From an uncultured Actinomycetes bacterium (lineage in GTDB: Bacteria; Actinomycetota; Actinomycetes; S36-B12), in assembly GCA_937876275.1 (NCBI GenBank), contig CALFIA010000170.1, positions 1 through 8,678 of the forward strand: a DNA stretch of 8,678 nt, written 5' to 3'. The translations under genes and the position numbers were made by a program. Numbering within the stretch: the first letter of the stretch is position 1; each line of letters opens with the position of its first letter. Below, piece by piece: positions 1-5,304 of the stretch. Under the pieces are notes generated by a model, which searched no databases, was not told where the DNA came from, and saw only the letters and a list, made by a program, of their open reading frames with translations.

Positions 1-27
1 GCTGTCTCCGACCGCGACGACCCGCAT
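1..27 (-). CDS. SGNH/GDSL-type esterase, N-terminal nine codons only (runs off left edge)
   Basis: On the minus strand an ATG at 27-25 opens a frame reading MRVVAVGDS to the window edge. A short hydrophobic beta-strand followed by GDS is how SGNH/GDSL hydrolases begin, the Ser being the block I nucleophile. The ATG overlaps the TGA of the upstream glycosyltransferase by one base (TGATG), the usual sign of translational coupling. An AGG lies about seven bases before the ATG, inside the upstream gene. From memory, GDSL hydrolases often accompany this type of paired glycosyltransferase in actinobacteria, which fits a role in acyl or acetyl editing of a glycolipid, but that role is inference. Only nine residues are visible, so another protein with a GDS near its start is possible. 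Confidence 0.55.
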
Positions 28-1151
28 CAGGCCGCCTGCACTTCCAGTTCGCGGAACTTGAGCCCATGCATAGCAAGCATCCGCCGAGCACTGCTCTGCC
101 AGGTGAAACGCTCGGCTCGCAGACGTGCCACGGTGCGGTAGCCGTCCTGCTCAGCAGTCAGCATGTCTACGGCTGACGCCCAGGCCCCCGCATCGAGTGG
201 CAGGGCTCGACCCGCGGAGAGTCCGATGACCTCTGGAAGCGCCGAGGATTTGTTCACTATGGCAGGCGTTCCGCTGGCCAGGGCCTCGAGTGCCGCAAGG
301 CCGAAGGTCTCAATTGGCCCGGGTGCCAAGATCACATTGGCACTGGCGAGAATCCGGGCAAGCTCACTGCGTGACGAGACGAAGCCCAGCATCGTGACTG
401 GCAAGTCGACGGCCTGACGCTGCAGAGCTGCCGCCATCGGGCCATCGCCGGCGATGACCAAGTGGGCATCAATTCCTCGACGCCGGCACTCACGGAGAAC
501 ATCAAGAGCGAAAGCCGGTTCTTTCTCTTTAGAAAGTCGACTGCACATCAAGAGCACGACGGATGCACCGAACTGCGCATGCCAGAAATCAGAACGTCGA
601 CCCGGATGGAACTGCACGAGGTCAACGCCCAGCGGGATCTTTCGTACCGGCTGTTCGATTCGGGCGAACTCCTCGCCCGCGAAATCCGTAGTGCAGACAA
701 TCGTGTCGGCTCGTCTGGCCGCTGATCGATTAATGCGATCAGCCAGTGACGTACGCGGAGCCCATGGCGCGAATGCCCTCATCACTCCGTCGAGACGCTC
801 ATGGGCAATAACAGCCGAAGGAATTCCTCGCTCACGCGCCCAGTCGGCGGCATGAAGCAGCGTGAACCTGTCAGAGATCTCCACGGCGTCGGGAGAGATC
901 TCCTCGAGCAGGGCCCGGATCCTGCGCCGCCCGAGAATGACTCGATAACCACCCGACTTCGGGATCACGGCTGCCTTGAGGTGGTGGGTCGTCACACGAC
1001 CGTCCACGATTACATCTGTCTCACTGCTCGGGACGATCAAGTGAACGTCGTGACCGGCCAGCTCATACTGCCGGGCTAGTTCATTCATCGAGGTTCGAAG
1101 CCCGCCACTGCGCGGACCGTAGAAGTTCGCCAGATGCGCGATGGTCGACAT
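27..1151 (-). CDS. GT4-family glycosyltransferase (GT-B fold), probable mannosyltransferase
   Basis: A 374-residue retaining glycosyltransferase that would transfer a sugar from a nucleotide donor to a lipid or glycan acceptor on the inner face of the membrane. The N-terminal domain starts with a Gly-rich acceptor loop (GPRSGGLRTS, residues 12-21). The C-terminal donor domain has SRLSKEK (204-210), GDGP (235-238) and the EX7E signature E281-E289 within ETFGLAALEA. The frame is open 46 codons further upstream, but ATG 1151 is chosen because homologous proteins begin at the MSTIAHLANF strand and the longer start would lie inside the preceding gene. That gene's stop is one base away, implying coupled translation. 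The gene resembles the glycosyltransferase usually found next to MgtA in actinobacteria. Donor and acceptor cannot be read from sequence; GDP-mannose is a guess from the neighbour. Confidence 0.9.
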   Translation of the reverse strand: MSTIAHLANFYGPRSGGLRTSMNELARQYELAGHDVHLIVPSSETDVIVDGRVTTHHLKAAVIPKSGGYRVILGRRRIRALLEEISPDAVEISDRFTLLHAADWARERGIPSAVIAHERLDGVMRAFAPWAPRTSLADRINRSAARRADTIVCTTDFAGEEFARIEQPVRKIPLGVDLVQFHPGRRSDFWHAQFGASVVLLMCSRLSKEKEPAFALDVLRECRRRGIDAHLVIAGDGPMAAALQRQAVDLPVTMLGFVSSRSELARILASANVILAPGPIETFGLAALEALASGTPAIVNKSSALPEVIGLSAGRALPLDAGAWASAVDMLTAEQDGYRTVARLRAERFTWQSSARRMLAMHGLKFRELEVQAA

Positions 1152-1152
1152 G

Positions 1153-2277
1153 TCAGGCCGCCACGTGAGCGATGTCGCCGACGGAGACTCGGCGGTGATG
1201 CTCAACGAGCTGATCGCCGAGTGCCGACCAGGTGCGCCCTTGCACCCATTGATGCCCACTGCGCGAAATGCGCGCATGAAGCAGGTCATCTGACATCAGG
1301 CGCATGACGTGATCGACCATTTCGGCCCGCTTGCCCGGTCTGTAGAGCAAGCCGGTCGATTCATGATCAATGAGATCTCGTGGCCCGCCGATCGCCGGTG
1401 CCACGACGGGTACACCGGAGGCCATGCCCTCCTGCACCACTTGGCAGAAGGTCTCCAACTCACCGGGCGCAACCAGGATGTCCATGCTGGCCATGGTGAC
1501 CGCAAGATCATGACCGCAGAGCCGTCCAGTGAAGTGAGCGTTCGGCATCGATTGCTCCAGGGCAACACGGCTCGGCCCATCGCCCACGATGACCACCGTG
1601 ATACTCGGATCACTCGCGAACTCACGAAGAATCTGAACGTTCTTCTCAGGCGCAAGACGCCCGACGAAACCGACAACCTTGCGCCCATCTGCGCCCCACG
1701 ATGCACGCAGTTCGGCACTGCGATGCGAAGGGTCGAACTGCGTCAGGTCGACACCTCGACCCCACATGGCGATGCGCGAGACGCCGAGACCTCTGAGGTA
1801 ATCGGCCGAGTCGCGCGAGGGAACGAGATTCAAGTGCGAGTTCCTGTGAATTCGCCGCACCACCGAATCGGCCAGGAAGGCAACGGGCGACAGCCCGTAG
1901 TGGTGAGCAAAGCCGGCGATATGGGTCTGGTAGGCCGAGATCACCGGGACTCCGGCCAGTTGCGCACCGGAGAGTGCCTGCCAGCCGAGTACAAAAGGTG
2001 AGGCCAGATGAAGGCTTGTTGCCCCGAAATCCGAGATGACCTCGCGCATGGCCTGTGCTGAGGAGATCACGACGTCGACGTCGTGCACGCCCGGGATCTC
2101 GATCGAGCGCACCCGATGCACCGCAATGCCCTCGAATTCATCCGAGGGGTAGCTGTCGGGAGCAATGATCAGGCACGCGATACCGCTTCGTTTCAGGTGG
2201 CGGGTTACCTGGATGACGGAATTGACCACCCCATTCGAACGGGGCAGGAACGACTCGGCAGCGATGGCGATTCGCAT
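1153..2277 (-). CDS. mgtA: GDP-mannose-dependent alpha-mannosyltransferase, MgtA/PimB-like (GT4)
   Basis: A 374-residue GT-B glycosyltransferase closely resembling mycobacterial and corynebacterial MgtA. That enzyme mannosylates glucuronosyl-diacylglycerol and related lipid anchors of lipomannan-like glycolipids at the cytoplasmic membrane. The N-terminus MRIAIAAESFLPRSNGV (1-17) is the family signature, with the Asn-Gly acceptor loop. The donor domain shows GFVGRLAPEK (203-212), GDGP (232-235), GELETFCQVVQE with E275 and E283 as EX7E (272-283), and GGPRDLI (297-303). GGAGG-like purines (GGAGG) sit only one base before ATG 2277, too close for a normal Shine-Dalgarno, so initiation may be leaderless or atypical; the start is set by homology. 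It is the first gene of the minus-strand operon and is divergent from the HAD gene across 132 bases in which I found no clear -10/-35 pair. The symbol is by family resemblance; exact acceptor specificity is unknown. Confidence 0.85.
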   Translation of the reverse strand: MRIAIAAESFLPRSNGVVNSVIQVTRHLKRSGIACLIIAPDSYPSDEFEGIAVHRVRSIEIPGVHDVDVVISSAQAMREVISDFGATSLHLASPFVLGWQALSGAQLAGVPVISAYQTHIAGFAHHYGLSPVAFLADSVVRRIHRNSHLNLVPSRDSADYLRGLGVSRIAMWGRGVDLTQFDPSHRSAELRASWGADGRKVVGFVGRLAPEKNVQILREFASDPSITVVIVGDGPSRVALEQSMPNAHFTGRLCGHDLAVTMASMDILVAPGELETFCQVVQEGMASGVPVVAPAIGGPRDLIDHESTGLLYRPGKRAEMVDHVMRLMSDDLLHARISRSGHQWVQGRTWSALGDQLVEHHRRVSVGDIAHVAA

Positions 2278-2409
2278 GCCTCCATTGCGCCGAAGGCACG
2301 TGAGATCTCGGAATCACCAACATGAAGTGTCGCTGAACCTCCAGGTAACTCTCGGTGCCCCGCGTGTTCTCGGCTTTCCTAGACGCACATGCGGCAATAA
2401 CGTGATGGC

Positions 2410-3135
2410 ATGGCAATCGCCGCGGTGTTCGACCTGGACAACACCCTCGTCGAGGGCTCTTCGCTGTTTCATTTCGGCAAGGAGATGATGCGTCGCCGCT
2501 TCATCGGGCCTCGCACGATTCTGCGCTACGCCCGCGCCGAATTCTCCTACGTGCGAAACCGCGCGGAGCAAGACGGAATGCCCGCCGATGTTGCTTCTCG
2601 GGTTCTCGGCATGGTGGAGGGACGCCATCAGGAGGAACTCATTGGTCTCGCTGACGATTTCGTCGCAAGTCGTCTCTCCCGCTACTACGTCACAGAGGTT
2701 GTCGATCGGCTCACGCACTTCGTCAAGCTCGGCATCCCGACCTATATCGCTACGGCGAGCCCGCAAGAGCTCGCGGACGCCATCGCACGTTCACTCGGTG
2801 CGACCGGCGCGCTGGGCACTGTCTCCGAGACCGTGAACGGCGTTTACACCGGTCGGCTCGCGCAGCCGATTGCCCACGGCGCAGAAAAGGCAGCCCGCGT
2901 GCGCGCAGTCCTCGAGAGCTCAGAGACAGATCTCGAGAATTCCTGGGCTTTCAGTGATTCGGTGAACGACCTGCCTCTTCTCGCCATGGTGGGGAACCCC
3001 GTAGCGGTGCATCCCGACAAGGCTCTCAATCAGATTGCCCTTCAGAACTCCTGGCAGGTCATCACGCCGAAAAGCTCGAACGATCTCGGCAGCATTGCAG
3101 CGATTTTCGGCTTTCATCCCTACCCGATGAGCTAG
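2410..3135 (+). CDS. HAD-IB family hydrolase (SerB-like phosphatase)
   Basis: A 241-residue cytoplasmic HAD-superfamily phosphohydrolase of subfamily IB, a relative of phosphoserine phosphatase. Motif I is FDLDNTLVEG (7-16), with nucleophile D8 and acid/base D10. Motif II is TAS (115-117), the motif III lysine is K160 in HGAEK, and motif IV is FSDSVNDLPLL (181-191) with D183 and D187. The helical insertion after motif I (about 18-90) is the C1 cap. All catalytic positions are present, so it should be active. Substrate is not predictable; members of this TIGR01490-like group include phosphatases of phospholipid, phosphoserine and small sugar phosphates. No good Shine-Dalgarno precedes ATG 2410, so leaderless initiation is possible. 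It stands alone on the plus strand, divergent from the mannosyltransferase operon, and a role in glycolipid metabolism is only suggested by position. Confidence 0.88.
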   Translation: MAIAAVFDLDNTLVEGSSLFHFGKEMMRRRFIGPRTILRYARAEFSYVRNRAEQDGMPADVASRVLGMVEGRHQEELIGLADDFVASRLSRYYVTEVVDRLTHFVKLGIPTYIATASPQELADAIARSLGATGALGTVSETVNGVYTGRLAQPIAHGAEKAARVRAVLESSETDLENSWAFSDSVNDLPLLAMVGNPVAVHPDKALNQIALQNSWQVITPKSSNDLGSIAAIFGFHPYPMS

Positions 3136-3154
3136 GTCGGACGAACTCGCCTAG
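3132..3154. repeat. Short inverted repeat spanning two convergent stop codons
   Basis: CTAGG (3132-3136) and CCTAG (3150-3154) form a five-base-pair inverted repeat with a 13-base loop. Each arm contains the TAG stop of one of the two convergent genes. It is too short and lacks a T-tract, so a weak bidirectional terminator is the most that can be claimed. Confidence 0.25.
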
Positions 3155-3804
3155 GCGCGAATGGGAAGTGAGTCATCGGCGCTGAAAGTGACGCCGGTCA
3201 GCCGTTCAGGATTCGTGGCAAACGTGAAGACAATCTCGGCGATCTCGTAGATGCTCAGGGGTTCACGAGTCGCACGACCCTCGGCGTTCAGATGCTCAAG
3301 GAAGGCATCAGCGTCAGTACCCGCGTAGGGCAGGCGCGAACCATGTGCCTCACCGGTCAGGTACGGGGCGACGGTATTGATACGGACGCGAGGCTCCATC
3401 GCAGCAAGCGCAGTCGTGACTGAAGTGATCTCGGGCAGGCTGTGAGCCCGGATCTCCTCGATGCCGAGCAGGTTGACGATTGCGCCGTTCATGTCGGCCA
3501 GGAAGGGCTCGGCAGCCGCGCGAATGAAGTCAATGCCCGCAGGTTCGGTAATCGGCACCCGATCGCAGTTGACCACAGCATCGAGACCATTCCCGCGCAC
3601 CGCGGCCAGTTCGATCATCGTGCGGTACGACTCCAGGTTGCCGATCTCCGTGCGGATCTGAGCGCGAGAGAAGTGCGAGGTGTGCGCCAGCTCATCGGCG
3701 CCCATCACGAACCAGCCGTTGCGAATGAACTCGTAGCCGACGGCCTCGCCTACGGCTGTGTGAATGCCGGTGATGAGGACGGAGGGCGCGTGACTGGCGG
3801 GCAT
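3151..3804 (-). CDS. Degenerate short-chain dehydrogenase/reductase-like protein, probably not catalytic
   Basis: A 217-residue Rossmann-fold protein of SDR type, shorter than the usual 250 or so. Recognisable parts are the N-terminal strand and nucleotide loop TGIHTAVG (12-19, for TGxxxGxG), VVNC (77-80, for NNAG), IVNLLG (109-114, for IVNISS), RINTVAP (141-147, for RVNxVxPG) and LTGVTFSADDS (202-211, for the C-terminal ITGxxxxVDGG). Aligning SVTTALAAM with the usual active-site helix puts I126 where Tyr and T130 where Lys of YxxxK should be, and the catalytic Ser is also replaced. The frame is intact and codon use is normal, so this looks like a maintained non-enzymatic SDR (nucleotide-binding or regulatory) rather than a decayed gene. 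ATG 3804 has only a close AAGG before it. The gene stands alone between the HAD gene and the tRNA. Confidence 0.75.
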   Translation of the reverse strand: MPASHAPSVLITGIHTAVGEAVGYEFIRNGWFVMGADELAHTSHFSRAQIRTEIGNLESYRTMIELAAVRGNGLDAVVNCDRVPITEPAGIDFIRAAAEPFLADMNGAIVNLLGIEEIRAHSLPEITSVTTALAAMEPRVRINTVAPYLTGEAHGSRLPYAGTDADAFLEHLNAEGRATREPLSIYEIAEIVFTFATNPERLTGVTFSADDSLPIRA

Positions 3805-3886
3805 GCCCTTAGTCTCGCACCTGCCGTGCCCATGGCCGCTGCGAGGCGGAAGAATGGGCCCGCGCGCCAGGCTCAGCCAGGCGCTG

Positions 3887-3959
3887 GCGCCCGTAGCTCA
3901 ATGGATAGAGCAACCGGTTTCTACCCGGTCGGTTGGGGGTTCGAGTCCCTCCGGGCGCA
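3887..3959 (+). tRNA. tRNA-Arg (anticodon TCT)
   Basis: A 73-base sequence folds as a complete cloverleaf. The acceptor stem is GCGCCCG/CGGGCGC, the D stem GCTC/GAGC has loop AATGGATA, and the anticodon stem ACCGG/CCGGT has loop TTTCTAC. The variable region is five bases. The T stem GGGGG/CCCTC, with one G-T pair, closes the loop TTCGAGT, and the discriminator is A. The anticodon TCT is at 3920-3922, after T33, and reads AGA (and AGG by wobble), rare codons in a GC-rich genome. CCA is not encoded after the discriminator (the next bases are CTT), so it must be added by nucleotidyltransferase. The cold-shock domain gene nearby uses AGG for its only arginine. Confidence 0.95.
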
Positions 3960-3973
3960 CTTTCGCGAGGACA

Positions 3974-4564
3974 TCAACCCCGCCGTGCGACAGTTCGCCA
4001 GAGTCCGGCACCTGGGTTCACCAATGCCACGACCGCGACGAACGGCAATGCGAGTAATGGCAGGACCGGAACAAAGCTTGCTCCTACGAGAATCGACACA
4101 AGAATCTGCATCGCGGCAAGGGGAAGCCAGAGCAGCGCTAGAGCCGCGATGCGGTGGCCGTGGTCAGCACCTTTCGACAGCAGCTCAGACGCAGCCCATG
4201 CTGTCCACAAAGCCGCGGCAAGAGATGACGTTGCCACGACAATTGCATACGGCAGAGCAGACGGACCTGCAGAAGCGGGCAGCAGAATCGTCATGAGCCC
4301 CGAGAGAGCCAACGCAACCGGATGCGCGGGCATTCTCACAACTTGCGGCCACGGGTTCCGCGGTGCGGAGGTAATTACGGACGCTTCCTCGGGAGCAGCC
4401 TGCAGAAGTACTCGACGGGCCTCATCAAGCTGAGCGAAATGAGCGGCATCACCGTCAACATCCGGATGAGCGATTCGAGCCCAGACCCGCCATGCACGAC
4501 GAACGGCTTCCGGATCCGCGGTGACAGGAACGCCGAGCAAAAGCGCAGCGTCGTCGCGATTCAC
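3974..4564 (-). CDS. J-domain (DnaJ-like) membrane protein
   Basis: A 196-residue protein with an N-terminal J domain and a hydrophobic C-terminal half. Residues 5-55 have J-domain layout: LLGV, a basic helix ending in RRAWRVWARIAHPD with the HPD loop at 33-35 that stimulates Hsp70 (DnaK), then the short helix AAHFAQLDEARRVL. After a linker (about 57-80), four likely membrane segments follow at about 82-99, 104-126, 139-161 and 163-182. It has no Gly/Phe region or zinc-finger domain, so it is a class III J protein that would recruit DnaK to the membrane. The start is GTG 4564, with AGGAG six bases upstream. It lies 74 bases after the cold-shock lipoprotein on the same strand and may be co-transcribed. 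Actinobacteria carry many uncharacterised proteins of this architecture; client unknown. Confidence 0.82.
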   Translation of the reverse strand: MNRDDAALLLGVPVTADPEAVRRAWRVWARIAHPDVDGDAAHFAQLDEARRVLLQAAPEEASVITSAPRNPWPQVVRMPAHPVALALSGLMTILLPASAGPSALPYAIVVATSSLAAALWTAWAASELLSKGADHGHRIAALALLWLPLAAMQILVSILVGASFVPVLPLLALPFVAVVALVNPGAGLWRTVARRG

Positions 4565-4570
4565 TCCTCA

Positions 4571-4597
4571 CTCCTCTCAGCCGCCAACTGAGGAGAA
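4571..4597 (-). promoter_or_regulatory. Ribosome binding site of the J-domain gene inside a possible hairpin
   Basis: On the minus strand AGGAG (4575-4571) is six bases before the GTG start. Immediately upstream are CTCAG (4592-4588) and CTGAG (4580-4576), a perfect five-base-pair stem with a seven-base loop. Extending the stem past one A-C mismatch gives G-U, G-C, A-U and G-U pairs that would cover the Shine-Dalgarno bases. The site is a good ribosome binding site; the masking structure is an inference by eye. Confidence 0.45.
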
Positions 4598-4638
4598 GTG
4601 TTAACCATTCGCTGTCGCCCGGCTATCCGAGCTGCAGC

Positions 4639-5148
4639 TTATTCTGCGGTTTGGATGTTCGCGGCTTGCTTCCCCTTGGAGCCTTGCGTGACGTCGAAAC
4701 TGACCCTCTGACCTTCCTTCAGGCTCTTGAAACCCCCCATATTGATTGCCGAGAAGTGGGCGAAGATGTCCTCCCCGCCATCGTCAGGAGTGATGAAACC
4801 GAATCCCTTGCTGTCGTTAAACCACTTCACCGTGCCTGTGGTGCCCTTGAGCATGCCTGGCTTGGTCACGCTTGACTTGCAATCGGCCTCGGTACCTTCG
4901 CAGGTGCAGGTCACCTTTCCGCCGTCATTCGCGCAGGTCCACTTCGCGATGACTTGCTCGCTGCCTGCCTCGGCCGACGCCGATGAGACCGCGGTAGACG
5001 GGGCCGGTGCCGGGCTGGATGCCAGAACCGCTGACGCGGCCGCCGTCGGCGCTGACGCCGCCGTGGTCGAACCGCAGCCGGAGAGGAGGAGCGCTCCTGC
5101 CGCAGCAATGGAAACCAACAGGGTCGCGACTGCCTTCGAGGAGAACAC
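4639..5148 (-). CDS. Lipoprotein signal peptide fused to a cold-shock domain
   Basis: A 169-residue protein in one uninterrupted frame. Residues 1-25 are a lipoprotein signal peptide: K5, a hydrophobic core, and the lipobox LLSGC with lipidated Cys 25. Residues 26-66 are an Ala/Ser/Pro/Thr-rich linker. Residues 70-94 hold C72, C81, C83 and C90. Residues 104-166 are a full cold-shock (OB-fold) domain with GTVKWFN (105-111), RNP1 KGFGFI (114-119), RNP2-like DIFAHF (127-132) and the closing KGKQAANIQ. Cytosolic Csp proteins are about 70 residues and bind single-stranded RNA or DNA; here the signal peptide would place the domain outside the membrane. The start GTG 5148 fits the AAAGG at 5158-5162, the promoter and signal-peptide geometry better than GTG 5196. 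Internal ATG 4854 would give a 71-residue normal Csp. The domain reads more like proteobacterial CspA than actinobacterial Csp, its only Arg codon is AGG, and it ends in TAA, hinting at transfer. Confidence 0.8.
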   Translation of the reverse strand: MFSSKAVATLLVSIAAAGALLLSGCGSTTAASAPTAAASAVLASSPAPAPSTAVSSASAEAGSEQVIAKWTCANDGGKVTCTCEGTEADCKSSVTKPGMLKGTTGTVKWFNDSKGFGFITPDDGGEDIFAHFSAINMGGFKSLKEGQRVSFDVTQGSKGKQAANIQTAE

Positions 5149-5157
5149 GGAGCGGAA

Positions 5158-5162
5158 CCTTT
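5158..5162 (-). promoter_or_regulatory. Ribosome binding site setting the cold-shock lipoprotein start
   Basis: AAAGG on the minus strand lies nine bases before GTG 5148. The alternative GTG at 5196 would start at or just before the predicted transcription start, so this site decides for 5148. A CTGCA/TGCAG stem with a three-base loop (5169-5181) lies just upstream in the leader. Confidence 0.5.
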
Positions 5163-5198
5163 CGTCGTCTGCACGCTGCAGGCACAGCGACGCCACGA

Positions 5199-5227
5199 AT
5201 TATGGTTCCCGGCAGCACTCGGAACAA
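5199..5227 (-). promoter_or_regulatory. Sigma70-like promoter of the cold-shock lipoprotein
   Basis: On the minus strand CATAAT (5204-5199) matches the -10 consensus at five of six bases, with TTGTTC (5227-5222) 17 bases upstream as a weak -35. TTGACT overlaps it at 5232-5227 but at too long a spacing. Transcription would start near 5192, giving a leader of about 44 bases, which is short compared with the long leaders of enterobacterial cspA. Confidence 0.55.
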
Positions 5228-5253
5228 GTCAAGAACTGCTCACGCGGGCTGAG

Positions 5254-5270
5254 GGATCAGATCACGATCC
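5254..5270. repeat. GGATC/GATCC inverted repeat between methyltransferase and cold-shock genes
   Basis: GGATC (5254-5258) and GATCC (5266-5270) flank a seven-base loop that contains a third GATC. It lies about 35 bases after the methyltransferase stop and about 50 bases upstream of the -10 of the next gene. It could be a weak terminator or an operator; there is no T-tract. Confidence 0.2.
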
Positions 5271-5304
5271 GGGCAGCTCACTGACCCTCACCTTTCCTGC
5301 CGCA

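Noticed and set aside
1152..1289. N-terminal extension of the second glycosyltransferase by 46 codons
   Set aside because: It overlaps the upstream mannosyltransferase, has no sequence character of a GT4 N-terminus, and homologs start at ATG 1151.
1309..2001. 230-codon plus-strand open frame antisense to the mannosyltransferase
   Set aside because: A shadow of the high-GC third-position bias of the real gene; no domain features and no ribosome binding site.
2278..2409. Divergent promoters between the mannosyltransferase and HAD genes
   Set aside because: They must exist, but no pair of hexamers with acceptable spacing stood out on either strand, so no positions are claimed.
3887..3980. tRNA-Arg as an integration site for a mobile element
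   Set aside because: No integrase and no repeat of the tRNA 3' end were seen anywhere in the window.
3442..4296. Long plus-strand open frame of 284 codons across the SDR-like gene, the tRNA and the J-domain gene
   Set aside because: It runs through a tRNA gene and antisense to two well-supported genes; its translation has no recognisable fold and low-complexity Arg/Ala/Gln content.
4565..4638. Rho-independent terminator between the cold-shock lipoprotein and the J-domain gene
   Set aside because: The hairpin at 4576-4592 has only five pairs and no T-tract on the minus strand; it sits next to the downstream ribosome binding site instead.
5149..5196. Upstream GTG 5196 as start of the cold-shock lipoprotein
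   Set aside because: It would put 16 residues including charged DDER before the signal peptide and lies at or upstream of the predicted transcription start; GTG 5148 has a ribosome binding site and a proper signal peptide.
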